This document shows, piece by piece, positions 18,894-27,398 of a stretch of DNA of 64,000 nt. The translations under genes were made by a program, and so were the position numbers. The DNA comes from an uncultured Gammaproteobacteria bacterium. Lineage in GTDB: Bacteria > Pseudomonadota > Gammaproteobacteria > Pseudomonadales > Pseudohongiellaceae. Every line of letters begins with the position of its first letter. The stretch's first letter is position 1. The stretch spans positions 186,001 to 250,000 of the forward strand of contig CALEJT010000017.1 in assembly GCA_937898685.1 (NCBI GenBank), in the 5' to 3' direction. The notes beneath the pieces are model-generated. The model was not told the origin of the DNA, did no database searches, and saw nothing but the letters and a program-made list of their open reading frames with translations.

Positions 18894-19469
18894 TCAGCCC
18901 ACGCGCTGAAACAGGTTCGGGTAATCGCGCACGATGCCGTCGTCATCGAGCGGCAATTCGGCCTTGAACCCACTCCCATCGAGACTTTCGAAGAGATAAC
19001 GCCCATCGGGCAGATGCGTGTAGGCCTGATGTTGGCGATGCACCGTCAACTCGGGCGCGTAGACCCAGGCCACATGGAACTCCTGCCGCTCACCGACACT
19101 CAGCGGTTTGCGCAGCAACGGCAGACTGTTGGTGAAGGGTGTGGGCCAGATGTCGATGTCGAGACAACCTTCGAGCTCGGCAATGGGGCGACCATCGTCG
19201 TAGTGCCAATGGCCGTGACCATCGGTGTGCAATGTCAAAAGACGCGAAGTCTCAGCTGTGGCGGCAACGAGCTCGGCCGTCCGCACACGCCATTCGTCGT
19301 CCCAGGTGAGGCGATAACAAAGCCGGAAGGGACCATGCTCATCGTCGAAGGCGAGCACGATGCTGTCGGCCTCGCGTTCACGCAGGAGCAAATGTTCCAA
19401 CCCCACATCCTCGCGCTTGCGGTTCCAGTGGGAAGTCCAGCAGATCGAGCGACAACTTCCTTCCGTCAT
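18894..19469 (-). CDS. Putative glycolipid-binding family protein (DUF1089-like)
   Basis: Soluble protein of 191 residues resembling the PF06475 'putative glycolipid-binding' family. Characteristic features are an early aromatic stretch (WTSHWNR), a central YRLTWDDEWRVR strand pair, WHYDDGRP and the segment CLDIDIWPTPFTNSLPLLR. ATG 19469 is chosen because GGAGG lies 5 bases before it; the frame stays open about 80 codons upstream without an RBS. No signal peptide. The biochemical role is not established. It is divergent from the AraC-type regulator starting near 19666, which may control it. Confidence 0.7.
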   Translation of the reverse strand: MTEGSCRSICWTSHWNRKREDVGLEHLLLREREADSIVLAFDDEHGPFRLCYRLTWDDEWRVRTAELVAATAETSRLLTLHTDGHGHWHYDDGRPIAELEGCLDIDIWPTPFTNSLPLLRKPLSVGERQEFHVAWVYAPELTVHRQHQAYTHLPDGRYLFESLDGSGFKAELPLDDDGIVRDYPNLFQRVG

Positions 19470-19665
19470 CGAAGCCTCCTCGCCTCGCGCAACCATGCGC
19501 ACCAGCCTACTCTCGTTGTCACAGCATGGACCAGCACGTAGCGCGAGAGCTGTGCGCTGCCTCCAACTTTGCGTCGATGTCCGCTCTAGCTCGACTTGCA
19601 GGATGTGCCGCACAGAAGAGCTCGCGACTTTACTCGTCTTGGCGCTCTGTGGCCTCATAGTGCTC

Positions 19666-20481
19666 ATGCTCTCATCCAGCCCGCGCGTTCTCGAACTGCA
19701 GCACCTCGGGTACCGGCACATGGCGCCGCATCCTGCGCTGCGCGCTTGGGTGCAAGGTTATTGGGCGATCGAGCAAACACACATTCCGCCCGGTGGCTTC
19801 GTCGAACGCACCTATCCCGATGGCGGTACCAGTCTTTGCTTTCGTTTCCCGTCGGGAGCGGATGAACCGGCAGTCACGGCCTTACTGGCCCAGTCTCTGC
19901 AACGCGGCACGCTGGCGAGCCGCAGCGCACTCTTCGGCGTGCGCTTTCTGCCCGGCGGTGCCTTTCGCTTGCTGGGCTTACCACCTGCACCGCCTGGCAC
20001 TCCACCACTGGATCACTCGGAGCTCGGGTTACCGGAACTGAGTTCATTGCACGCGCAGTTGGCGGAAGCGCAACCCGAACGACGTGCAACGCTGGTCGAT
20101 CAGTGGTTGCTCGAGCGCGCAGCAAAGCTCGATCTACGGCCTGGGCTCATTCAGCACCTATGGCCACGCTTGGTGGAAAGTGGCGACCTTGCGCAACTGT
20201 ATGAACAGGCGGGACTCAGCCGTCGCAGTTTCGAACGGCGGTTCCACCAGGAAGTGGGGCTCTCGCCCGGACAATTGCGCCAACTGTTACGCCTGCGTCG
20301 TGCCCGCTATCTGATCAAGCGCGCACCGACGCAGCCGTTGGTGGAAGTCGCCTACGCCAGCGGCTATTTCGATCAGGCGCATTTCATTCGTCACTTCCGT
20401 GCGCTCGTGGAGGAAACGCCGGGCCAATATCGCGAACGGCAATTGCAGCGACTGCGTAAAGGCGAGCTCGTGCTCGCCTGA
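19666..20481 (+). CDS. AraC family transcriptional regulator
   Basis: DNA-binding regulator of about 271 residues. The N-terminal sensor part begins HMAPHPALRAWVQGYW, as in the DUF6597-type AraC regulators. The C-terminal HTH_18 pair occupies about residues 165-262 (LAQLYEQAGLSRRSFERRFH, then VEVAYASGYFDQAHFIRHFR). The start is uncertain: ATG 19666 is favoured over the longer open frame, but no clear Shine-Dalgarno precedes it. It is divergent from the glycolipid-binding-like gene and 68 bases before a co-directional CMD-family gene; either could be its target. Confidence 0.78.
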   Translation: MLSSSPRVLELQHLGYRHMAPHPALRAWVQGYWAIEQTHIPPGGFVERTYPDGGTSLCFRFPSGADEPAVTALLAQSLQRGTLASRSALFGVRFLPGGAFRLLGLPPAPPGTPPLDHSELGLPELSSLHAQLAEAQPERRATLVDQWLLERAAKLDLRPGLIQHLWPRLVESGDLAQLYEQAGLSRRSFERRFHQEVGLSPGQLRQLLRLRRARYLIKRAPTQPLVEVAYASGYFDQAHFIRHFRALVEETPGQYRERQLQRLRKGELVLA

Positions 20482-20549
20482 CGCAAATTTACAATCCTCA
20501 CGCAGCGCCTCTTCCTATGCTGCAGGCTCAAACCAAGAGGAGCCTAGCA

Positions 20550-21011
20550 ATGAGTACTTCCCTTCCTTCTCTGGAACGCATGTTCGAACTGCAGCCGCAG
20601 ATTCCTCAAGCGCTGCGTGGACTGGTATCTGCAGCCGAGCGCGGCGGTCTCGACAGAAGATTGATCAGCCTCGCCGAAGTGCGCGCCTCACAACTCAATG
20701 GCTGCAGCTTCTGTCTCGACATGCATTGCCGCATCGCGCGCGAGCACGGCATCGATCAGCAATTGCTCGACGTGCTGCCCGCGTGGCGCGAAACCACCTT
20801 CTTCAGCGCACGCGAACAGGCAGCCTTGGCCTGGTGCGAAGCCCTCACCTCGCCCGAAGACAAGCTCACCATCGAACGCGTTCGCCCCTTCGTGCTGCAG
20901 CACCTCAACGAAGCCGAGCTCGTCAATCTCAGTGCCGTGATCGTTGCCATCAATGGCTGGAATCGTCTGGTCGCCGGCTTCGGCGTCATGCCGCAGCGCA
21001 AGGCCGCCTGA
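20550..21011 (+). CDS. Carboxymuconolactone decarboxylase family (AhpD-like) protein
   Basis: Small all-helical protein of 153 residues. The redox motif C52-x-x-C55-x-x-x-H59 (GCSFCLDMH) preceded by a conserved Glu (EVRASQLNGC) is the AhpD/CMD peroxidase-type active site, suggesting thiol-disulfide or alkylhydroperoxidase activity rather than true decarboxylation. ATG 20550 has RBS AGAGGAG. It lies 17 bases upstream of the cupin gene, probably the same transcript. Confidence 0.85.
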   Translation: MSTSLPSLERMFELQPQIPQALRGLVSAAERGGLDRRLISLAEVRASQLNGCSFCLDMHCRIAREHGIDQQLLDVLPAWRETTFFSAREQAALAWCEALTSPEDKLTIERVRPFVLQHLNEAELVNLSAVIVAINGWNRLVAGFGVMPQRKAA

Positions 21012-21028
21012 ACCGTCCAGGAGGATCC

Positions 21029-21427
21029 ATGAAACACACTTTGTACACCTTGCTCTTTCTTACGCTCGGCTGCGCGTGGGTGCTCGACCACGCGCGCGCG
21101 AGCGAGGTCACCCCCCTAATCAGCAAACCCATTCCTCCCGCCACTGAACGCGAGGGCCTGATGGTGCGTGTCGTGCTCGCCCCCGGCGAAGACTCTCCCG
21201 CCCATCGCCACAACGCCCACACCTTCGTCTACGTGCTGGAAGGTTCCGTGGCAATGGCCGTCAACGGCGAGGAAGAAGTGATTCTGAGAGCGGGCGAGAC
21301 GTTCTACGAAGCACCGAGCGACGTGCATACGACTTCACGCAATCTCGATGCGGAGAAGGAAGCAGTGTTGTTGGTGTTCTTCGTGAAGGAACCCGAGGCG
21401 CCACCGACGGTGCCGGTGAGTCGGTAG
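21029..21427 (+). CDS. Exported cupin-domain protein
   Basis: It is 132 residues. Signal peptide (1-25, ending HARAS) followed by a single cupin barrel: motif 1 is PAHRHNAHTFVYVLEGSV (two His and further ligand positions), motif 2 is AGETFYEAPSDVHTTSRN. This fits a periplasmic metal-binding cupin; the function is unknown. AGGAGG precedes ATG 21029 at ideal spacing, and the gene follows the CMD gene by 17 bases. Coupling of a CMD protein and a cupin is common in small oxidative or quorum-quenching-like operons, but no substrate is indicated. Confidence 0.8.
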   Translation: MKHTLYTLLFLTLGCAWVLDHARASEVTPLISKPIPPATEREGLMVRVVLAPGEDSPAHRHNAHTFVYVLEGSVAMAVNGEEEVILRAGETFYEAPSDVHTTSRNLDAEKEAVLLVFFVKEPEAPPTVPVSR

Positions 21428-21453
21428 CAGTTACCAAGACCAGCTAGGACCGT

Positions 21454-21714
21454 GTGAGCGAATTCGACATACACAGTGGCAGCATGGAACCAGCATCGTC
21501 ATCGGACGACAAACTGATGGCGGAAGCACTCGAGGCCTCTGGACCAAAAACGAAGAAGGAAGTGGTCGAGGCGGCTTTGATGCTGCACTTTAGGAGAAAT
21601 CCGCAACAGCAAGTTCGGGAACTACAAGGCAAGCCGAAATGGGAGAGCCTTACGCATTTTCCAACCCTCAAAGTAAAAAGGCCGCCTGGTCAAACCAGAC
21701 GGCCTTTCGTTTGA
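21454..21714 (+). CDS. Orphan VapB-type antitoxin-like protein, 3' end running into a terminator
   Basis: It is 86 residues from GTG 21454 (RBS TAGGA); ATG 21484 is an alternative. The central segment ASGPKTKKEVVEAALMLHF, with the following RRNPQQQVRELQGKPKW, closely resembles the ribbon-helix-helix type II antitoxin VapB (KTKKEVVEEAL... RELRGK.KW pattern). No VapC toxin or other toxin frame follows. The last dozen residues are translated from the hairpin at 21677-21707, so the natural C-terminus has been lost or replaced. It is likely a relic or a solitary antitoxin. Confidence 0.6.
   Translation: MSEFDIHSGSMEPASSSDDKLMAEALEASGPKTKKEVVEAALMLHFRRNPQQQVRELQGKPKWESLTHFPTLKVKRPPGQTRRPFV
21677..21707 (-). 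terminator. Intrinsic terminator between the VapB-like gene and the RND operon
   Basis: AAAGGCCG-C-CTGGT pairs with ACCAG-A-CGGCCTTT around a short loop. Run-out tracts are present on both sides, so it may terminate the minus-strand RND operon that ends at 21739 as well as plus-strand transcription. Confidence 0.8.
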
Positions 21715-21738
21715 GTGCTGAAACCATCAGCGAAGGAC

Positions 21739-24700
21739 CTACTGCGCTTCCACCTGCGGCTGATGCGGCTGCGGCAGCGCCATGCCGAACTTGCGGCGCA
21801 TAAGGGCGAGGCCGTCTTCGACGAGCGTGAAGAACACGGGCACGATGAAGAGGCTGACGACGGTGGAGACGAAGAGTCCGCCCATCACCGCCACACCGAT
21901 CGGCGCGCGGAAGCTGGGGTCACCGGACCAACCCATCGCCACCGGCAACATGCCGGCGCCCATCGCGATCGAGGTCATGATGATCGGACGCACACGTTTG
22001 GAGCAGGCGTCGACCATGGCATCGACGAGGCCGAGACCACGTTCTTCCTGCGCCATGATGGCGTACTCCACCAGCAGGATGGAGTTCTTGGTCACGATGC
22101 CCATCAGCATCAACAGACCGATCAGCGAGTTGATGGCGAGACCATCACCTGCGATCAAGAGCGCCACGATGGCACCGGCAGCCGAAGGCGGCAGTGCGGA
22201 GAGAATGGTCACCGGCTGCACGAATTTGTGGAACAAAAGGACCAATACCGCGTAGATACTCATGATGCCGATGATCATCGCAGTGGCGAAGCGGCCGAAG
22301 ATGTCCTGGATGAAACGCGCATCGCCGGCACGCACCGGGGTCACGCCTTCGGGCAGGTTGCGCATCGCTTCGGAGCTTTCCACACGCTCGATGATGTCAC
22401 CGAGCGGCATGCCGTTGAGGTTGGCGCTGAGCGTGATGTTGCGGCTGCGGTCCATGCGGTTGATCTGCGCCGGACCCGAGCCGAGCTGCACGTCGGCCAC
22501 GTTCATCAGCGGTACCGGGCCACGCGCCCCATCGACGGTGAGCAGGCTCAGACGTTCGATGTCGCTGCGCGCCTGATCATTCAGACGCACGCGGATCGGG
22601 ATCTGACGGTTGTCGAGGTTGAAACGGGCGAGACCGGTGCTCACGTCACCCGAGGTGGCGATACGCGTGGCGGTGCTGATGGTATCAGTGGTCACACCCA
22701 ACTCCGCGGCACGCAGCGGATCGGGACGAATCACGATTTCGGGCTGCTGCAATGCTGCGCTGCTGTTCACGGTGCCGAGACCTTCGATGGAGCGCAGTTC
22801 GCGTTCCACCATCGCGGCGGCCTGCTCGAGACGCGCAGGATTGTCGCCCACCAAGGTCACCTGGTAAGCGTTGCCGTTGCCGGCGCCCTGGAACTGCAGA
22901 CGCGCTCCTGCGATCACACGCAGCGCATCGGAGGCCTTGCGCTCGAAGATCTGCTGCTGACCTTCCACACCAGTGTCGTGCAGTTGGATCGTCAGCGTGG
23001 CGGTGCGCACGGCACCACCATTGTTGAAGGGATCGCTGCTGGAGGTACCGATGGTGGTGAACACCGACGCCACTTCCGGTTCGCGGCTCACGATCTCACG
23101 CGCCTGCTCGGCCACGCGCAGCGTGTCCTGCAGGTTGGAACCGGGCGGCAGTTCCACCGACAACTGCGTGAAGCCGTTGTCGCCTGCCGGCGCGAAGCCG
23201 GTGGGCAGAAGGCGGAACAGCGACAACATCACCAGCATGATGGCGCCGGAGACGACCACCACTACGCCGCGGTGTTTCAGGCACCAGCGCACCTTCTGCA
23301 CGTACCACTGGATCCACTGCGGCTGTATTTCTTCACCGTGCGGCTTGAGCATGTAGGCCGCCATCATCGGCGTGAGCATGCGCGCCACCAGCAGCGAGAA
23401 CAGCACGGCGATCGCCACGGTGAAACCGAAGGGACGGAAGAACTCGCCGGGGATGCCGCCCATGAAGGCCACAGGCACGAACACCGCACAGATGGTCAGC
23501 GTGGTGGCGACCACCGCCAGACCGATCTCGATCGCGGCGTCCATCGCGGCCTGACGCGGCGACTTGCCCATGCGCAGGTGGCGCACGATGTTCTCCACTT
23601 CCACGATGGCGTCGTCCACGAGGATGCCCACCACCAGCGTCAGGGCCACCAGAGTCAGGATGTTGAGCGTGTAGCCGAACTGATAGATCAGCCAGAAAGT
23701 CGGGATGATCGACAGCGGCAGCGCGGCGGCGGAGATCAGTGTGGCGCGCCAGTCGCGCAGGAACACCCACACCACCAGCACGGCGAGGATGGCGCCTTCG
23801 ACCAGCATCTGCATCGAGGCGTCATAGGATTCCTGGATGTATTCGACGGTGTTGCTGGCTTCGCTGAAGGTGATGTCCGGATAGCGCTGCTTCAGCTCTT
23901 CCACCTTCTCGCGGCCGAGCTTGGCGACGTCGAGCGCGCTGGCGCCCCAGGCACGCACGATCTGGAAACCGACCACCGGCTTGCCGTCGAGCAGTGCCAT
24001 CGCACGCGGTTCGGCCGCCTGGTCGCGCACGTCGGCCAACACGTCGAGACGCACGGAGCGGCCATCGGGCAGGAGGATCGGCAGTGCCTTGAGCTCTTCC
24101 ACCGAGGTGATGAGGCCGGTGGTGCGCACGGTCTGTTCGAGACCGCCGAGGCGGGCTTCACCGCCAGGGTATTCGGCCTGGATGCGACGCAGCTGACGCG
24201 ACACGTCGGTGGCCGAGGTGCGCAGTGCGGCGATGCGATCGGGATCGAGGTCCACGCGGATTTCGCGGTTCACACCACCGACACGCTGGAAGCGGCCCAC
24301 ACCGGGAATCGCCGTCATCTCGCGTGCGAGTTCCAGATCCACGAACCAGGACAGCTCGGTGTCCGTCATCTTGTCGGAGCTGACGGTCCAGGTGACCACC
24401 GGCAGACCCGCCGTGGTGGCGCGCGAGACGATCGGCTCGTTGGCATCCTGTGGCAGGTCGGCACGAATCGAGGTGATCGCGTCGCGTACCTCGTCCATGG
24501 TCTGGTCGAGGTCGGTGCCGAAGGTGAATTCGATGACGGTGGTGGAAGCGCCCTCGTTGATCGTCGAGCGCAGTTCCTCGATGCCCGCCAGCGTCGCCAC
24601 GGCGTCTTCGACGCGGCGTGTCACCTCCGATTCCATCTGCGAAGGCGTGGCGCCCGGATAGGTCACGGTGACGATGATGGCGGGAAATTCGATGTCGGGG

Positions 24701-24810
24701 CGGTCGAGCACGCCCAGCTTGGGAAAACTGAACAGCCCCGCGATGGTCAGGGCGATGAACATCATCACCACTGGCACCGGGTTGCGAATGGACCAGGTTA
24801 CGAAGTTCAT
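21739..24810 (-). CDS. RND multidrug efflux permease (HAE1 type)
   Basis: Inner-membrane proton-driven trimeric pump of 1023 residues, standard length. N-terminal TM1 (VPVVMMFIALTIAGLFSFPKLG) and the porter opening PDIEFPAIIVTVTYPGATP are typical of the MexF/AcrB-like hydrophobe exporters. TM4 carries the paired aspartates for proton relay (VVGILVDDAIVEVENIVRH). The downstream half repeats the fold. It lies 13 bases behind its adaptor gene and forms a two-gene operon. No outer-membrane channel gene accompanies it, so it presumably uses a TolC encoded elsewhere. Confidence 0.93.
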   Translation of the reverse strand: MNFVTWSIRNPVPVVMMFIALTIAGLFSFPKLGVLDRPDIEFPAIIVTVTYPGATPSQMESEVTRRVEDAVATLAGIEELRSTINEGASTTVIEFTFGTDLDQTMDEVRDAITSIRADLPQDANEPIVSRATTAGLPVVTWTVSSDKMTDTELSWFVDLELAREMTAIPGVGRFQRVGGVNREIRVDLDPDRIAALRTSATDVSRQLRRIQAEYPGGEARLGGLEQTVRTTGLITSVEELKALPILLPDGRSVRLDVLADVRDQAAEPRAMALLDGKPVVGFQIVRAWGASALDVAKLGREKVEELKQRYPDITFSEASNTVEYIQESYDASMQMLVEGAILAVLVVWVFLRDWRATLISAAALPLSIIPTFWLIYQFGYTLNILTLVALTLVVGILVDDAIVEVENIVRHLRMGKSPRQAAMDAAIEIGLAVVATTLTICAVFVPVAFMGGIPGEFFRPFGFTVAIAVLFSLLVARMLTPMMAAYMLKPHGEEIQPQWIQWYVQKVRWCLKHRGVVVVVSGAIMLVMLSLFRLLPTGFAPAGDNGFTQLSVELPPGSNLQDTLRVAEQAREIVSREPEVASVFTTIGTSSSDPFNNGGAVRTATLTIQLHDTGVEGQQQIFERKASDALRVIAGARLQFQGAGNGNAYQVTLVGDNPARLEQAAAMVERELRSIEGLGTVNSSAALQQPEIVIRPDPLRAAELGVTTDTISTATRIATSGDVSTGLARFNLDNRQIPIRVRLNDQARSDIERLSLLTVDGARGPVPLMNVADVQLGSGPAQINRMDRSRNITLSANLNGMPLGDIIERVESSEAMRNLPEGVTPVRAGDARFIQDIFGRFATAMIIGIMSIYAVLVLLFHKFVQPVTILSALPPSAAGAIVALLIAGDGLAINSLIGLLMLMGIVTKNSILLVEYAIMAQEERGLGLVDAMVDACSKRVRPIIMTSIAMGAGMLPVAMGWSGDPSFRAPIGVAVMGGLFVSTVVSLFIVPVFFTLVEDGLALMRRKFGMALPQPHQPQVEAQ

Positions 24811-24823
24811 GTCAGCGAACCTC

Positions 24824-25924
24824 TCAGCGTGCGTCGACGAGGTTGACCAGGTCGCCGTCCTTCAGGAAGCCAGCGCCGTTGGTGACGATGCGCGCGCCCG
24901 GCTCGAGCCCGCTCACCACTTCGATCTGATCGCCCTGGATGGCGCCGGTCTGGATCAGGCGGCGGCTCACCGTGCGGTCTTCACGCAGGACGAATACATA
25001 GTTGTAGCCATCGCTGCTCACGAGTGCGCTCAGCGGTACCAGAATCGACTGGGTGTCGCCGAGCGAGATGCGGCCACGCGCGAACATGCCGGGGCGCAGC
25101 GCGGGATCGGCTTCGACGTCCACATAGATGAGGCCGGTGTGGGTGGCGAGATCCACGGTGGGCGCCACGACGCGGATGCGGCCTTCGTGCTCGCGGCCGT
25201 CGACGCTGGTGAGCGTCACGCTCTGACCGACCTGCAGTTGCGGCAACATCGATTCGGGTACTTCACCACGCCATTCGACGCGGTTCTGGCGGAGCAGGCG
25301 CAGCATCTCGGTGCCGGCCTGGGCGATCTGGCCCACGCTCACGGTGCGGGCGGAGATGACACCGGCATCGGGCGCCACGACGCGCGCGTATTGCAGACGC
25401 AGACGCGCCGATTCGAGATCGGCCTTGGCGGCTTCCACGCGACCGTTGGCGGCGATGGCGTCGGCATTGAGTTGGTCGAGATCGGCGGCAGAGAGCAGGC
25501 TGCGCTCCGCCAACTGCTTGGCGCGCTCGAGCGCGAGATTGGCGTTGGTGGCAGCGGCTTCGGCCTGTTTCAGCGCGGCGGAGGCCGCGGTGAGGTCGGC
25601 CTGCAGCAGATCGGTGGACAGTTTCACCAGCACCTGGCCGGCTTCGACGTAGTCGCCCACGTCCACCAGTACTTCACTGACCCGGTATCCACCGACCTCG
25701 GCGGAAATCAGCACTTCCTGCCAGGGATGGATGGTGCCGCTGAGCGTGACGTAGCGGGTGAAATCCCTCTCTTTGACGACATCGGCGTTGACCGTGAGGG
25801 AGGCGCGCGCATCGAGCGGCGAGGAGCCTTCCTGTGCCGGCACTACCGCCGAAAACGTCAACAAAAGAGCGAACGAGAGGGCTCTGGCGCGCAAGCTGCG
25901 GCGCGCATTGGAAGAGGTGGTCAT
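24824..25924 (-). CDS. RND efflux periplasmic adaptor (HlyD family)
   Basis: It is 366 residues. Signal peptide (1-30, ending VVPAQ), lipoyl-like half (SAEVGGYRVSEVLVDVGDYV), alpha-hairpin coiled coil rich in Ala/Leu (about 100-170), second lipoyl half (VVAPDAGVISARTVSVGQ) and beta-barrel/MP domains (GMFARGRISLG). It bridges the RND pump to an outer-membrane channel. First gene of the operon; palindromes at 25929-25942 and 25945-25962 immediately precede it. Confidence 0.92.
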   Translation of the reverse strand: MTTSSNARRSLRARALSFALLLTFSAVVPAQEGSSPLDARASLTVNADVVKERDFTRYVTLSGTIHPWQEVLISAEVGGYRVSEVLVDVGDYVEAGQVLVKLSTDLLQADLTAASAALKQAEAAATNANLALERAKQLAERSLLSAADLDQLNADAIAANGRVEAAKADLESARLRLQYARVVAPDAGVISARTVSVGQIAQAGTEMLRLLRQNRVEWRGEVPESMLPQLQVGQSVTLTSVDGREHEGRIRVVAPTVDLATHTGLIYVDVEADPALRPGMFARGRISLGDTQSILVPLSALVSSDGYNYVFVLREDRTVSRRLIQTGAIQGDQIEVVSGLEPGARIVTNGAGFLKDGDLVNLVDAR

Positions 25925-25928
25925 GAAG

Positions 25929-25942
25929 TACTTCCGGAAGTA
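25929..25942. promoter_or_regulatory. Perfect 14-bp palindrome at the adaptor gene start
   Basis: TACTTCCGGAAGTA is a perfect palindrome lying 5 bases upstream of the ATG at 25924, where a repressor would block the operon. A second palindrome is adjacent. Confidence 0.5.
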
Positions 25943-25944
25943 AA

Positions 25945-25962
25945 AATGACTGGCGGGTCATT
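25945..25962. promoter_or_regulatory. TetR-operator-like inverted repeat upstream of the RND operon
   Basis: AATGAC and GTCATT arms are separated by 6 bases, within 40 bases of the adaptor start. The TGAC/GTCA geometry is usual for TetR-family operators of RND pumps. No TetR gene is in the window. The rest of 25963-26252 (about 290 bases) shows no convincing gene; it must also hold the promoter for the SMP-30 gene. Confidence 0.45.
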
Positions 25963-26252
25963 CTATGCGCAGTGCTTGACCGTGCAAAGGACCGCCGAAC
26001 ACGTTTCCGCACACCGGGACCGACTGAAATCCACATTCGTTGCACGATCTTCGGCATCTTGCGGAAATGCCCCCAACGGAAGTGCCACTGGTACGAGGTG
26101 CCGCTGACGAAATTTCGAACTGCTCGTCCCACTAGACCCGGGCAGTGCCTTTCCCTATCTTCGTCTACCTCTCGCGCCAGGGGCCCCGATGCGGGCTCCC
26201 ATGAATAACGATAAACACCAAGAATGGTTGAGTACTTGAGAGGGGAAATCGC

Positions 26253-27350
26253 ATGAGCAGCACGCGCCGCACGCAGTCCGCACGGTCAGAGCGGGAATTC
26301 CAGCAACCAGCTCCCCCCGACTTCGAGCGCCGTAGATTCGCCGCTGCCCTCGCCGGCGCCGCCACACTGCCTCTGTTGCCGCAGGCCTTCGCTGCCGAAG
26401 CCATCTCCTCCCGCGCCACCGAGCGCGACTGGAGCGGCAATGCACCGCTGCGCTATCCCGATCCGGACGTCATCACGCTCGATCCACGCTTTCGTCAGTG
26501 CGTGGCCTTCAACGCACCGATCCAGCGCCTTTACACCGGCACCTGGTGGGCGGAAGGCCCGGCCTGGAACGGCGTGGGCCGCTATCTGGTGTGGAGCGAC
26601 ATTCCCAACGATCGCCAGTTGCGCTGGATCGAGGAAGACGGCCGCGTCACCGAATTCCGCAAACCCTCGGGCTACAGCAACGGCAACACCTTCGATTTTC
26701 AGGGCCGGCAACTGTCCGCCGAACACGGTGGCCGTCGTGTCGTGCGTTACGAACACGATGGCCGCGTCACCGTCATCGCCGACAACTATCAGGGCAAGCG
26801 CCTGAACTCCCCCAACGACCTCGTGGTGCATCCCGACGGCAGCATCTGGTTCACCGATCCCAGTTTCGGCATCCGCGGTCTGTATGAAGGCTTCCCGGGC
26901 GAATCGGAAACCAAGGAGGCGGTCTATCGCGTCGATGGCTCCACCGGCCGCATCGAGATCGTCACCGACGAAGTCAGCCAGCCCAACGGGCTGTGCTTCT
27001 CGCCCGACTACACGAAGCTCTATCTCGCCGATGCGGGGCAGACCAAGGTGTGGGACGTCGACGGTGAACGTCTGCGCAATGGCCGCACCTTCTCGCAGAT
27101 CACCCTGCCCGATGGTGGCCGCTCCGCGCCCGACGGCATCCGCTGCGACGCACTCGGCAACGTCTGGGGCGGCGCCAATCCCGGTGTCACGGTGGTGGCG
27201 CCCGATGGCGAGCTGATCGGCATGATCCGTTTGCCGGAAACCTGCGCCAACATCTGTTTCGGTGGTGCCAAGCGCAATCGTCTTTTCATGGTGGCAAGTC
27301 AGTCCATGTATTCCTTGCCGCTCGTGGTAGCAGGGGCTCACCACTGCTGA
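26253..27350 (+). CDS. Tat-exported SMP-30/gluconolactonase family hydrolase
   Basis: It is 365 residues. The N-terminus carries a twin-arginine signal (E-RRRF at residues 25-29, hydrophobic AAALAGAATLPLLPQ, cleavage about AFA-47). The mature part is a six-bladed propeller of the SMP-30/LRE lactonase family: WWAEGPAWNGVGRYLVWSDI, SPNDLVVHPDGSIWFTDP and QPNGLCFSPDYTKLYLADAG carry the metal-ligand Glu, Asn and Asp positions. It is expected to hydrolyse a sugar or aldonic lactone in the periplasm. First of seven co-directional export-signal genes; the likely substrate link is the PQQ sugar dehydrogenase downstream, whose product would be a lactone. Confidence 0.85.
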   Translation: MSSTRRTQSARSEREFQQPAPPDFERRRFAAALAGAATLPLLPQAFAAEAISSRATERDWSGNAPLRYPDPDVITLDPRFRQCVAFNAPIQRLYTGTWWAEGPAWNGVGRYLVWSDIPNDRQLRWIEEDGRVTEFRKPSGYSNGNTFDFQGRQLSAEHGGRRVVRYEHDGRVTVIADNYQGKRLNSPNDLVVHPDGSIWFTDPSFGIRGLYEGFPGESETKEAVYRVDGSTGRIEIVTDEVSQPNGLCFSPDYTKLYLADAGQTKVWDVDGERLRNGRTFSQITLPDGGRSAPDGIRCDALGNVWGGANPGVTVVAPDGELIGMIRLPETCANICFGGAKRNRLFMVASQSMYSLPLVVAGAHHC

Positions 27351-27398
27351 GCGCGCTCGAATGCAGTCTCATTCCTGCAATGCGATGGAGAAACAACG

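Noticed and set aside
21715..24846. Very long open frame on the plus strand across the RND pump gene (about 1040 codons)
   Set aside because: It is exactly antisense to a complete RND permease; its product is His/Arg/Glu-rich low complexity, as expected for a GC-rich shadow frame.
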